Assembly: GCA_964417685.1 (NCBI GenBank)
Contig: CAYQIT010000004.1
Span: forward strand, 3,562 to 67,561
Length of the DNA: 64,000 nt
Direction: 5' to 3'
DNA from: CAJQGY01 sp964417685
GTDB lineage: Bacteria; Pseudomonadota; Gammaproteobacteria; Magnimaribacterales; D2472
The position numbers and the translations under genes were made by a program. This document shows positions 52,827 to 62,900 of this stretch, piece after piece. The notes under the pieces are model-generated. The model was not told the origin of the DNA. It searched no databases and saw nothing but the letters and a program-made list of their open reading frames with translations. Each line of letters starts with the position of its first letter. Position 1 is the first letter of the stretch.

Positions 52827-53419
52827 AATTTATTATATTGGTTCTGCTTTTGATCTCGAGTAATATCGATGGGAGGCCTATTTCATATTCTGGTGGATCA
52901 ACGCTAATGATGTTTTCAGATAATATGAAAGATTCAATTTACTATCACTATTCACCCACTTACAAATACTCTGTTGGAATAGAGCAGGTAAAGGATAAAT
53001 ATTTTAAAGAAAATTCTTCATATCTCAGATTAACTTATCTCGCGGATAGAAAAAATACTCAAAATTCTCAAAGAAATTTGTATCTTCAATCAGGCTTGAG
53101 CACCAATGGTGAGGATGACTACTTTTATGGCGCTCACGGAGATTGGGAGACTCGAAGGTGGTTTGTAGGATTTGGTTTAAAAAAAGTTAAAAAAGAAATG
53201 GTTCACTACAGTCAACAATATCTTCAAATGGGTGTTGCTCCTTACCTTGGTGAATATGGTGATTTACATACCTGGTTAATGATCAAAACTAAAAAAAACT
53301 CTTTAAATAATGACTGGTCAACATATCCCGTTTTAAAGTTTTTTAAAGGAGTTTCGCTCATTGAGTTTGGTTATAACAATAAGACTGAATGGGATGTGAA
53401 TTATATATATAGATTTTAG
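52817..53419 (+). CDS. Secreted protein of unknown function, first gene of a metal operon
   Basis: A 200-residue protein with a signal peptide (MGIKFIILVLLLISSNIDG) and no cysteine in the mature part. The body is rich in tyrosine, tryptophan and alternating beta-strand patterns (YLRLTYLADRKN, WFVGFGLKKVKK, VSLIEFGYNNKTEW) ending in YIYRF, which suggests an outer-membrane barrel or beta-rich periplasmic protein. I do not recognise the family. Position before HMA, MerT-like and CsoR genes implies a role in metal handling. Confidence 0.65.
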   Translation: MGIKFIILVLLLISSNIDGRPISYSGGSTLMMFSDNMKDSIYYHYSPTYKYSVGIEQVKDKYFKENSSYLRLTYLADRKNTQNSQRNLYLQSGLSTNGEDDYFYGAHGDWETRRWFVGFGLKKVKKEMVHYSQQYLQMGVAPYLGEYGDLHTWLMIKTKKNSLNNDWSTYPVLKFFKGVSLIEFGYNNKTEWDVNYIYRF

Positions 53420-53431
53420 AGAGGAAATATT

Positions 53432-53857
53432 ATGAAACTAATAGGCGTATTTTTATTTTTATTTTCGTCATGGGCAGTGGCGTCAGATCATTCTCATGAT
53501 CATATGGATCATTCGGATATGATGCATCATTCTCATGAAGGACATCTTCATGAAAAACTTGTTGATGGTGAAAAATTAATAGTAAATCCTGAGAAATTTG
53601 ATAAGTTTATTTCAGGCCTTACAAATGCTCAGGTAGCGGTTGTAAGTGTGAAAGGAATGGTTTGTGATTTTTGTGCAAGAGGGATTGAAAAAACATTCCA
53701 AAAAGACAAAAAAGTAAAAAAAATCGATGTTGATTTAGGCCAAGGTAAGGTTTTGGTGGCATTTGATAAAGGCATTGATATTAATTTTGAAGACATTAAG
53801 AAAAAAATTCTTGCCAATGGGCAAAATGCAACGAGTATTCAGATTGTTTCTATCTAA
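53432..53857 (+). CDS. Periplasmic HMA-domain metal-binding protein
   Basis: A 141-residue protein with a signal peptide (about 1-18), then a histidine-rich stretch at 20-40 containing nine His, and a C-terminal heavy-metal-associated ferredoxin-fold domain with the CxxC site C78-C81 in GMVCDFCARGIEKTF. It should bind Cu(I), Hg(II) or a similar soft metal outside the inner membrane. A GAGGAAA ribosome site precedes ATG 53432. It is followed by a MerT-like transporter, recalling MerP-MerT pairs. Confidence 0.88.
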   Translation: MKLIGVFLFLFSSWAVASDHSHDHMDHSDMMHHSHEGHLHEKLVDGEKLIVNPEKFDKFISGLTNAQVAVVSVKGMVCDFCARGIEKTFQKDKKVKKIDVDLGQGKVLVAFDKGIDINFEDIKKKILANGQNATSIQIVSI

Positions 53858-53871
53858 ATACTAAGAATTCA

Positions 53872-54237
53872 GTGAACGACAAAGCTACGAATTTTTTTTC
53901 ATTATTTGCATCATCTTCAACTTTAATTTGTTGTGCCTTGCCTGCAATATTTGTTGCTCTTGGCGCAGGGGCGTCTTTTGCGAGCTTGATAACAGTTTTT
54001 CCTTTTTTAATAACTTTATCTCAATATAAAATATATATAACTCTATTTGCATTTTTGATGATAGTCATTGCAGGTTATGTAAATTATAAAACCTACTATA
54101 TGCCATGCCCTGCTGATCCTGAGTTAGGAAAAGCCTGTATGCAAACAAGAAAAAAATCTAGATATATCTACTATCTTTCAGCGGTATTATTTTTTATTGC
54201 AACAATTTTTACATATATAGTTCCGAGGTTAATATGA
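53872..54237 (+). CDS. MerT-like metal transport membrane protein
   Basis: A 121-residue inner-membrane protein with three helices. The vicinal pair C20-C21 in TLICCALP lies in the first helix and a second pair, C79 and C89 (PCPADPELGKAC), is in the loop between helices two and three, as in mercuric transporter MerT. Start is GTG 53872, 14 bases after the HMA gene stop. There is no mercuric reductase, so the cargo may be copper instead of mercury. Confidence 0.8.
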   Translation: MNDKATNFFSLFASSSTLICCALPAIFVALGAGASFASLITVFPFLITLSQYKIYITLFAFLMIVIAGYVNYKTYYMPCPADPELGKACMQTRKKSRYIYYLSAVLFFIATIFTYIVPRLI

Positions 54238-54494
54238 GCCACCCATGTCATGAAAAGCAATTGCCCAGCCTTAAAAGAATAGAAGGTCAGGTTCGTGGTG
54301 TTACTAAGATGATTGAGGAAAAAAAATATTGCATAGATATACTCAATCAAATTAAAGCGGTGAAGAATGCTTTATCAACAGTTGAAGGAAAAATTGTTCG
54401 AAGTCATTTACAGGCATGTGTTAAAGATGCGTTAGAGGATGATGTAAATTTTGATAATAAAGTTGATGAGCTTGTTAAAGCTTTAAAAAGATAG
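54234..54494 (+). CDS. CsoR/RcnR-family metal-sensing repressor
   Basis: An 86-residue all-helical repressor. The metal ligands are C33, H58 and C62 (YCIDILNQI and RSHLQAC), the Cys-His-Cys pattern of Cu(I)-sensing CsoR; RcnR-type nickel sensors have different residues. It likely represses its own operon through the inverted repeat at 52806-52826. The ATG overlaps the MerT-like stop by four bases. Metal specificity is a motif-based inference. Confidence 0.9.
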   Translation: MSHPCHEKQLPSLKRIEGQVRGVTKMIEEKKYCIDILNQIKAVKNALSTVEGKIVRSHLQACVKDALEDDVNFDNKVDELVKALKR

Positions 54495-54520
54495 AGAGAA
54501 AAATTACCAGATATTAATTC

Positions 54521-55207
54521 ATGGCTTACTTAATTGGCGCGCTTATAGTTCTAGTAATAATATTCGGGCCGTCTTTGTGGGTAAAGTTTGTTATGAATAG
54601 GTATTCATCACAGCTAGATGAGATTTCTGGTACCGGAGGCGAACTTGCAAAGCATTTGATTGAGCGGTTTTCTTTGAACAACGTCGAGGTAGAAGTTACT
54701 GAGTTGGGGGATCATTATGATCCAATTGATAAAAAAGTTAGGCTTGTGCGAGATCATTATGAGTCTAAATCATTGACTGCAATAGCAATAGCGGCTCATG
54801 AGGTTGGGCATGCAATTCAAGATCAGCAAGGTGATAAACGTCTAGCTACTAGAACCAAGATGATCCCTATTGCCAATCAAGTAGCGCGTTTGAGCGTTGC
54901 TATTATTTCCTTATCTCCAATAATAGGTATTATCACGCGTCATCCAATGCCATTTTCTGTATTGCTGTTCTTAGGGCTATCTGGTTTTTTTGCTCGCATG
55001 GTAATTCATGCGGTGACTCTACCGATTGAATTTGACGCAAGTTTTTCAAAAGCACTGCCTATATTAAGAGAAGGCAACTATATATCGCAATCTAATGAAA
55101 AAGCTGTAAGTCGTATTCTCAATGCAGCAGCTCTTACTTATGTTTCTGCTGCGCTAGCTGATATTTTAAATCTTGGTAGATGGCTTGTAATATTATCAAG
55201 AAGATAA
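54521..55207 (+). CDS. YugP-like zinc metallopeptidase
   Basis: A 228-residue membrane zinc peptidase with an N-terminal helix, the metal-binding HEVGH at 93-97 in AIAAHEVGHAIQDQ, and a glutamate-bearing segment (VTLPIEFDASFSKAL) that supplies the third ligand. Further helices lie at about 120-165 and 200-222. This is the neutral zinc metallopeptidase family of unknown substrate. It is 26 bases after csoR and could be the last gene of that operon; tRNA-Ile follows on the other strand. Confidence 0.85.
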   Translation: MAYLIGALIVLVIIFGPSLWVKFVMNRYSSQLDEISGTGGELAKHLIERFSLNNVEVEVTELGDHYDPIDKKVRLVRDHYESKSLTAIAIAAHEVGHAIQDQQGDKRLATRTKMIPIANQVARLSVAIISLSPIIGIITRHPMPFSVLLFLGLSGFFARMVIHAVTLPIEFDASFSKALPILREGNYISQSNEKAVSRILNAAALTYVSAALADILNLGRWLVILSRR

Positions 55208-55235
55208 AAATAGTTACAAAAAAAAGCTTATAAAT

Positions 55236-55313
<78 letters not shown>

Positions 55314-55331
55314 ATAAAAATGGGAATGTGC

Positions 55332-55360
55332 ATTCTACCTTTGAAATTGAATTAGGACAA
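55332..55360 (-). promoter_or_regulatory. Promoter of tRNA-Ile
   Basis: On the minus strand TTGTCC (complement of 55355-55360) and TAGAAT (complement of 55332-55337) are 17 bases apart, with GCACATTCCC as the following discriminator. The start of the tRNA is 19 bases beyond the -10. The -35 directly adjoins the stop of the upstream membrane-protein gene. Confidence 0.6.
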
Positions 55361-56041
55361 TTAATCTATAGAATTTTTAAGAGATTTATAAAGCGTGAAA
55401 TATATATAACCAAGAGGGAGTGCAAATAAATATTCACCCGCTGCTAAAAATATAAGATTAGTTAAACCAGGCTGAATGAGAGTGGCAATTATTAGTGAAA
55501 ATATTATTGTTAATGCAACAAAAGAAAGTGTTAATCCAAATAAGCGCCCTCCGTGCTCATCGGTCATTCTCCATGATTCTTGGATAGAGTCTGAGACTGA
55601 TTTATTTTCAAGAACAATATATCCATAAGTAAGTGAAAGTCTTGCCATCACATATATTCCTGGAAGAATTAACAGCAAAAAACCTAAAAATGAGGCAATT
55701 CCTATAACAATTGATGCCCCCAAAATAGAAAATACCCTTTTCATCGCCTGGAGCTGAGCATCTAGTGGTGATATATCTTTATCGTTATCTAAGCTATCAA
55801 ATCCAATCCAAAGTCCACCCAAAAAACCCATTTGCACAATAATTGCCAAAAACGCAACTGCTAGAAAAATCGCTCCATTAGAATTTATATACTCTACAAA
55901 ATCCTCTGGCTGAGTGAGTTGCTGGATTGGCTGAAGAATAGAAGCCATTGAAACCTCCATAAAAGCCACTGGTAATGCCAAGGCAATTAGATAGCCAGCA
56001 TTGTCTATAAAAAATTTCCAAGCATTGATAAATTGATTCAT
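55361..56041 (-). CDS. Multi-pass membrane protein of unknown function (YciC-like)
   Basis: A 226-residue inner-membrane protein from the ATG at 56041, with about six helices. A central GFLLLILPGIYVMARLSLTY and ESWRMTDEHGGRLFGL segment resembles the YciC/UPF0259 and glycerophosphodiesterase membrane-domain families. The longer reading frame to 56122 would run into the divergent peptidase gene and begins with a non-hydrophobic, highly charged tail, so the internal ATG (MNQFINAWKFF) is preferred. Function unknown. Confidence 0.72.
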   Translation of the reverse strand: MNQFINAWKFFIDNAGYLIALALPVAFMEVSMASILQPIQQLTQPEDFVEYINSNGAIFLAVAFLAIIVQMGFLGGLWIGFDSLDNDKDISPLDAQLQAMKRVFSILGASIVIGIASFLGFLLLILPGIYVMARLSLTYGYIVLENKSVSDSIQESWRMTDEHGGRLFGLTLSFVALTIIFSLIIATLIQPGLTNLIFLAAGEYLFALPLGYIYFTLYKSLKNSID

Positions 56042-56060
56042 TGAGCGATTATAAAGTACT

Positions 56061-58169
56061 ATGTGCGATATGTTTAGATCACTGTTATTTTTGTCTTTAT
56101 TTTTATTAATCTCATGCAGCAAGGACGCGGACCAAATGCAATATCCTGAATCAGAAAAAAATTATCTCGTGGAAGATATTCATGGTTATGAAATTGAAGA
56201 TTCTTACAGGTGGCTTGAAGACTTCACAAGTGATAAAAGCATTGATTGGGTAAACCGCCAAAATAAGTTCACAAATAAGTTTATAGAAAATACTGCATAC
56301 AAAGATTCCATATCAAATTATTTAAGCGATATTTGGGATGCTGATTCTCGAAGTATTCCATTTAATGTAAGCGACAAAACTTTTTACTATTTCAATGATG
56401 GCTCATGGCAACAAAGCAAATTGATGATGAGAAAATGCCCTGATTGTGAATTTGAGGTTTTACTTGATCCCAATACATTTTCAAAAGACGGCACTTTCTC
56501 TTTGGCAGGAATAAGTATATCTAATGACGCTAAATACATGGCCTACTCTATCTCTGATGGTGGCTCTGACTGGAGAATATGGAAATTATTAGATCTAGAA
56601 ACTAAAGAGCAGCTTGAAGATGAAATATTATGGTCAAAATTCTCAACTCCAGCATGGGAAAATGATAGCTCTGGTTTTTATTATCAAAAGTATGAGGAGC
56701 CTACAGATGAGCTTTTAAAAGATCTTAATTCCTCACCCAAACTTATGTTTCATAAAATTGGCACAAGTCAGAACGAAGATGTTGTTGCATATGAAAATAA
56801 AGATAAGCCTAGATGGAGCTGGGGCATAAGAGTTGTTAAAGATTCAGATGTTAGATTTCTTTCAATCTCAGAAGGCACAGATGAAAGAAATAGGCTGTAC
56901 TTTAAAACAGCAAATGACAAAACATTTAAGCCGATTATTGATGAGTTGAGAGCTGCGTATTCGCTGATTGGTTATAAAGATGGTCTTTTTTGGTTCTACA
57001 CGACAGAAAATGCGAAGAACGGCAAAGTGGTTTCTTTAGAAATTAATGGAAGTGATTTTATATGGAAGGAAGTTGTTCCTGAAAAACAAAATAATATTAG
57101 TAGTATTAGCTTAATTAATAATAACTTTGTAATTAATTATATAGTTGATACCTTCTCAGAAATCTATTTCTATACTTTGAATGGAGATTTAATAAATAAA
57201 TTAGAAGGATTTGAAGAGTCAACAATATCTGGTTTTGGTGGGAATATTGAAGATCAAAAAACATATTTTTCAATTAATAATTTTATAAAACCAAAAGAGA
57301 TATATGAAATAGACTTAACTACTCTTCAGACTAGTTTATTCTGGAAAGAAGATTTAAAGAATTATGATCCAAACGAGTTTGTATCAGACTTTACTTTCTT
57401 TACATCCAAAGATGGCACGCAGATTCCAATACATGTTAGCTATAAAAAATCTTTAGAGTTAACCAAGGATACGCCAGTAATGTTATATGGTTATGGTGGT
57501 TTTAATATTCCAATGAGGCCAAGATTTAGCAAAAGCCATGCTGCATGGAAAAAGCATGGTGGTGTTTTTGCTGTGGTAAATCTTAGAGGCGGAAGTGAAT
57601 ATGGCGATTCATGGCATGAACAAGGAATGCTTTTGAATAAGCAAAATGTATTTGATGATTTTGCTTATGCTGCTAAATTTTTACATACTTCAGAGATTGG
57701 ATCTCCAGAGACTACTGCAATTATTGGCGGTTCTAATGGTGGGCTTTTAGTAGCAGCCACAATGCTTCAGGAGCCTGATTTATTTGAAGTTGCAATACCT
57801 CAGGTTGGTGTTTTGGATATGCTCAGGTTTCATAAGTTTACTATTGGTTGGGCTTGGGAAAGTGATTATGGCTCTCCAGATAATAAGGTTGAGTTTGAGA
57901 ACTTGCTAGCCTACTCTCCTTATCACAATATCGAAGCAGGAAAATGCTATCCAAAAACTCTCGTTACTACTGCTAGTCGTGATGATAGAGTTGTTCCATC
58001 CCATTCATTCAAATTTGCTGCTAAATTACAAGAACTTCAATCTTGTGATAATCCAGTTTTAATTAGAGTAGAAGATAGGGCTGGGCATGGGGCTGGCACT
58101 CCAAAAAGTAAAATTATTGATCAAATATCAGAGATCTATGGTTATGCCCTTCAAGAAGTAAGTAGTTGA
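56061..58169 (+). CDS. Prolyl oligopeptidase-family serine peptidase, lipoprotein
   Basis: A 702-residue S9A peptidase that would cleave short peptides after proline in the periplasm. An N-terminal signal with lipobox LLISC (C19) predicts lipid attachment. A seven-bladed propeller (about 80-440) precedes the catalytic domain, with nucleophile S558 in GGSNGGLLVAA, Asp641/642 in SRDDRVVP, and H676 in GAGHGAG. The first ATG 56061 is used; ATG 56070 also gives a signal peptide. It diverges from the membrane protein gene by 19 bases. Confidence 0.9.
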   Translation: MCDMFRSLLFLSLFLLISCSKDADQMQYPESEKNYLVEDIHGYEIEDSYRWLEDFTSDKSIDWVNRQNKFTNKFIENTAYKDSISNYLSDIWDADSRSIPFNVSDKTFYYFNDGSWQQSKLMMRKCPDCEFEVLLDPNTFSKDGTFSLAGISISNDAKYMAYSISDGGSDWRIWKLLDLETKEQLEDEILWSKFSTPAWENDSSGFYYQKYEEPTDELLKDLNSSPKLMFHKIGTSQNEDVVAYENKDKPRWSWGIRVVKDSDVRFLSISEGTDERNRLYFKTANDKTFKPIIDELRAAYSLIGYKDGLFWFYTTENAKNGKVVSLEINGSDFIWKEVVPEKQNNISSISLINNNFVINYIVDTFSEIYFYTLNGDLINKLEGFEESTISGFGGNIEDQKTYFSINNFIKPKEIYEIDLTTLQTSLFWKEDLKNYDPNEFVSDFTFFTSKDGTQIPIHVSYKKSLELTKDTPVMLYGYGGFNIPMRPRFSKSHAAWKKHGGVFAVVNLRGGSEYGDSWHEQGMLLNKQNVFDDFAYAAKFLHTSEIGSPETTAIIGGSNGGLLVAATMLQEPDLFEVAIPQVGVLDMLRFHKFTIGWAWESDYGSPDNKVEFENLLAYSPYHNIEAGKCYPKTLVTTASRDDRVVPSHSFKFAAKLQELQSCDNPVLIRVEDRAGHGAGTPKSKIIDQISEIYGYALQEVSS

Positions 58170-58178
58170 ATACTTATT

Positions 58179-58634
58179 TTAAGAAATTTCTAATAATTCA
58201 ATTTCAAAAATAAGAATAGCATTCGATGGTATGCCTGGTCGGCCTTCATCTCCATAGGCCATGCTTGGATCTATGAAGACCCTCCACTTATCTCCAGCAC
58301 GCATCAAAGAGATAATTTTTTGACAGCCTTCGATTAAGCCAGACAAAGGGATAGTCAAAGGCTCGCCCATTTCAACAGAAGACCAGAACACCTCATCATT
58401 GGTTAGGGTCCCATGAAAATGTGCAGTTATTGTATTAGTCAGCTCAGCAGTGGCGCCTTCAGGCGATCCACTATTTATTACAGAGTATTGAAGGCCACGC
58501 TCAACCTCGATAATGTCTGGGTTTTGACTATTATCAATAAAATATTGCATGTTCTGTATTTGGGTTATGTTTGGGCTATCTTGATTGCAGCCAATAACTA
58601 AAAATAATGTAAGTAAGATATATAAATTTTTCAT
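58179..58634 (-). CDS. FKBP-type peptidyl-prolyl isomerase, lipoprotein
   Basis: A 151-residue isomerase. A lipoprotein signal with lipobox at C16 (LFLVIGC) is followed by one FKBP domain: TITAHFHGTLTNDEVFWSS, EPLTIPLSGLIEGCQKII, WRVFIDPSMAYGDEGRPG and a terminal IPSNAILIFEIELLEI. It would assist folding of proteins in the periplasm or outer membrane. It lies two bases after tyrS on the same strand and converges with the peptidase gene. Confidence 0.92.
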   Translation of the reverse strand: MKNLYILLTLFLVIGCNQDSPNITQIQNMQYFIDNSQNPDIIEVERGLQYSVINSGSPEGATAELTNTITAHFHGTLTNDEVFWSSVEMGEPLTIPLSGLIEGCQKIISLMRAGDKWRVFIDPSMAYGDEGRPGIPSNAILIFEIELLEIS

Positions 58635-58635
58635 T

Positions 58636-59823
58636 TTAGGTTTCTATTTTTAAAAACTTTCTTTTACCAACCTGATAGACCTGTTTTGTTCCAGCTAAAA
58701 TCAGCATTTTAGGATCTTCTACTTTTTTTGAATCAATTTTTATGCCGCCCTGCTTAATTAACCTTGAGGCCTCTGAAGTACTAGCAACCATTCCGGTTTC
58801 TTTCAGTAAATTTACCAAAGGCATAGATTCATCCTCTAAAGAATATCTAACTTCTTCAATATCCTCTGGAATGGCGCCTTTTTGAAATCTTTTTAGAAAA
58901 GCATCTTTGCACTTTTCGCCCTCTCCCTCTTCATGAAAACGATCAACAATTTCAATTGCCAATTTGAATTTAGCATCTCTTGGATTCATTCCAGCTTCAA
59001 CAGATGCTTGTAATTCTTTAATTTCATCTTCGGGAAGAAAACTTAAAAGCTCAAACCATCTCCACATTAAGGTATCGGAGATAGACATGATTTTCCCAAA
59101 CATTTCATTTGGCTCTTCATCAACTCCAACAAAATTATTTAAAGACTTAGACATTTTATTTACGCCATCAAGCCCTTCTAAAATTGGAACGGTTAATACC
59201 ACTTGCGGCTCTTGATCAAAGGATCTTTGCAACTCTCTCCCAACAAGGAGATTAAATTTTTGATCAGTTCCACCGCACTCAACATCCGCTTCAAGCGCAA
59301 CTGAATCATAGCCTTGAACTAAAGGGTATAAGAATTCATGAACTGCTATGCTTTGATTTGTTGTATATCTCTTATTGAAGTCATCTCTTTCGAGCATTCT
59401 GGCTACGTTATATCTAGATGCTAGATCAATTAAACCCTCTGCTCCTAGGTCTTTACACCATTCAGAATTAAATCTTACTTCAGTTAAATCTTTCTTAAGA
59501 ATTTTAAAGACTTGATCCTTATAGCTTTTTGCATTCTCAGCTACTTCTTCTTTGGTAAGAGTTGGTCTAGTTTTATTCTTCCCAGATGGATCGCCTATTT
59601 GGCCAGTAAAATCTCCAATGAGAAATATAACTTTGTGACCTAAATCCTGAAAGTGCCTTAGTTTATTTATCAAAACTGTGTGGCCAAGGTGTAAATCAGG
59701 GGCTGTAGGATCAAACCCGGCCTTAACTGTGAGTTGTTTTCCAGATTCTAACTTTTGCTTAAGATCTGATTCGGTGAGGATTTCATCTGTTCCTCTTTTG
59801 ATTGTTGTTAATGCATCGGCCAT
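58636..59823 (-). CDS. tyrS: Tyrosyl-tRNA synthetase
   Basis: Class I synthetase for tRNA-Tyr. The sequence has the HIGH-type motif in DPTAPDLHLGHTVL, GDFTGQIGDPSGKNKTRP, KFNLLVGRELQ and the KMSKS loop in NKMSKSLNNFVG, then a C-terminal S4 domain (ASRLIKQGGIKID). The DPTAPDLHLGH start is that of the TyrZ-like type seen in pseudomonads. The start is uncertain: ATG 59823 (MADALTTIKRG) matches the family best, but ATGs at 59829 and 59850 and a GTG at 59862 are in frame. Its length from 59823 is 395 residues. Confidence 0.93.
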   Translation of the reverse strand: MADALTTIKRGTDEILTESDLKQKLESGKQLTVKAGFDPTAPDLHLGHTVLINKLRHFQDLGHKVIFLIGDFTGQIGDPSGKNKTRPTLTKEEVAENAKSYKDQVFKILKKDLTEVRFNSEWCKDLGAEGLIDLASRYNVARMLERDDFNKRYTTNQSIAVHEFLYPLVQGYDSVALEADVECGGTDQKFNLLVGRELQRSFDQEPQVVLTVPILEGLDGVNKMSKSLNNFVGVDEEPNEMFGKIMSISDTLMWRWFELLSFLPEDEIKELQASVEAGMNPRDAKFKLAIEIVDRFHEEGEGEKCKDAFLKRFQKGAIPEDIEEVRYSLEDESMPLVNLLKETGMVASTSEASRLIKQGGIKIDSKKVEDPKMLILAGTKQVYQVGKRKFLKIET

Positions 59824-59900
59824 GTGCATATCATAGTATTTTTGGAGCATGAATAGAATCACATTCTTGCTACTTGTCCTCGAAAGATTAAAATATATCT

Positions 59901-62900
59901 ATGCCACTTTATGAAAACAAATTTCAAGCTGAAGCTGATCTAGTGGAGGCTTTGATCAGTAATTCGAACTTTATAAGTAATTCAAAAATTATTGATAACG
60001 CGAAAAAAATCATTGATGCTTGCCGGGAAGCTAAATCAGAGCGAACCATGTTAGATGCTTTTTTGAGCGAGTATGGCCTTTCTAATAATGAAGGTGTTGC
60101 TTTAATGTGTTTAGCGGAATCTGTTCTTAGGATTCCTGATAAATCCACACGTGATTTAATGATCTCAGAGAAACTCTCTGAGGGTAATTGGATTGATCAT
60201 CTAAACCAGGCTGACAGTATTTTTGTAAATGCATCTACTTGGGGGCTTTTACTGGCTGGTAGAATGGTTAAACCGTCAGAATTATCAAACAATAACCCTG
60301 CTAAATTTATTGGAAATCTGATATCTAAATCTGGAGAAATGCCAATCAGAAATGCTGTTTTGGCAGCTATGCATATACTAAGCAAAGAATTTGTTATGGG
60401 CAGGGATTTTGATGACGTGCTCAAATCTCAAAATCTTAAAGAAAATTTGCACTCATTTGATATGTTGGGCGAAGCAGCTAGAACACAGGAACAAGCTGAA
60501 AAATATTTCCAGTCTTATTTTGATGCAATTAATTCTGTGAGTGATATCAACAAAGATACAGGAAATAAGAATGGAGTTTCAATAAAACTTTCTGCGCTAT
60601 ATCCAAGATATGAAACGAGAAAAATTGAGAGAGTTAAGCTGCATCTTTCAAAAAAACTTACTGCTCTTATTCATGAGGCAATGGACAAGAATGTTGAAAT
60701 TACTATTGATGCAGAAGAACAAGATAGGCTTTCATTAAGTATAGAAATTATTGGAGATATCCTATTATCTGACAAGGTTAAGGATTGGGAGGATATAGGT
60801 ATAGCTGTTCAAGCCTATGGCAAGAGAGCACTAGACGTAATTGAGTGGGCTGAGTCACTTCTTAAAAAAAGATCGTCTATGCATATCAGGCTTGTCAAAG
60901 GTGCCTATTGGGATTATGAAATAAAAAATTCACAAGTATCAGGGCATAAAGGCTATTCAGTTTTCACAAAAAAAGCTCATACCGATATCTCATACTTGGC
61001 CTGTGCTGAAAAGATACTATCTATAGAGGGAATATCAGCTAAATTCGCGTCTCATAATGCTCACACTATTGCTGCAATTAATGAAATGGCTAAAGGTAAA
61101 GGTAAAGAGTTTGAGTATCAAAGACTATATGGCATGGGAGAGCTTTTATATAAAAAAGCTGATGAGGTCTTTTCTTCAAATTATAAAACTTCAATCTATG
61201 CGCCAATAGGTAAATATAAAGATCTACTTCCATACCTTGTAAGAAGGTTGTTGGAGAATGGCGCAAATAGTTCCTTTATTAATAGACTTCTTGATCCTGA
61301 AACAGATTCGCTATGGCTAGCCGATAGTCCAGTAAAAAAAATATCTGAAGAAACAAAAGAAATTCCACTACCTAAAAATATCTTTAGTGATAGGAAAAAC
61401 TCTATGGGTATGGACCTATCAGAAGCTTCGGTTTTAGAGGAAATAAACAATAAACTTTCAAACTTTGATGACAATAAGATAATTGTTGAATCTATTTACT
61501 CATCTCGGATATCGAAGGCCGCTGAATCTCATTCAGCATATTCTTTAGCAACAAATAGAGAAATTGGGAAAGTAACTTTTGACTCTAGTGATGATATTGA
61601 GGCAGCATTCTCTTGCTACAAGCCATCAGAATGGGGATCTACTTGCGTAACCGAAAGGGCGGATATTCTTAATAACATCGCCTCTTCTCTCGAGGATAAT
61701 CCTTATGAAGTTCTTTATTATTTAATTCACGAAGCTGGTAAACATATTGAAGATGCGGTTGATGAAATAAGAGAGGCTGTTGATTTTCTTAGGTATTACA
61801 GCATAGAAGCAATTAAACTTCAGAAAATGCCAGCTATGCTCAATGGGCCTACAGGTGAAGAAAATATTTTTACCTACCGACCAAGGGGGAGATTTTTATG
61901 TATAAGCCCATGGAACTTTCCTGTAGCTATTTTAGTGGGTCAAATCAGTGCTGCACTTGCAACTGGGAATGATGTTGTTTCAAAACCATCAGAGCACACC
62001 CCGATACTTGCTAGTTTAATAGTTAAATTATTCCATAAACATGGTGTCCCTGAAGATACGCTAGAGCTTGTTCTCGGTGACGGCTCTCAAGGTAATGCGC
62101 TTACTAAATCTAATGGCCTCAAGGGTGTGGCTTTTACTGGATCAACAAAAACCGCCAAGCATATTCAGGCCAGTCTTTCAGAGAATCAAGAAGAGATGAT
62201 TACATTTATTGCTGAAACAGGTGGCTTGAATTGTATGATAGTAGACTCAAGCGCCCTACTTGAGCAGGTTACTGATGATGTTATTAGGTCAGCATTTAAC
62301 AGCGCTGGTCAAAGATGTTCTGCATTAAGAGTTTTATTGGTGCAAGATGAGATCTACCCTGAGCTAAAAAGGATGATAACTGGAGCAATGTCTGTCTTGG
62401 ATATTGGTCCTACTGACAACTTCAATAATGATATTGGTCCAATAATTTCTAAAGATGCTTTTGATGGCCTAAATGATTATATTAATTCAGCAAAAGAAAA
62501 TAACTTAGAAGTGTATCAGTCCCCTTCTAATACTGAGAGAAATTATATTCCTGCGACTCTTATAGATATTAACTCTTTAGATGAGATAAAGTCTGAGAAA
62601 TTTGGCCCAATTCTTCATATTATGAAATTTAAATCTGCTGAAATTAAAAATGTTATTCACAATATAAATAAATTAAATTATGGTTTAACGCTAGGAATTC
62701 ATACAAGGGTAGAGTCTAGAGCTGATGAGATTAGCAAGACAGCAAATATTGGAAATGTATACATCAATAGGGACATGGTAGGAGCTGTAGTTGGGGTGCA
62801 GCCTTTTGGGGGAGAGGGGCTTTCTGGAACTGGATGTAAAGCAGGAGGCCCAAACTACCTGTCGCAATTTGTTAATGAACAGGTGGTATCAAAAAATACT

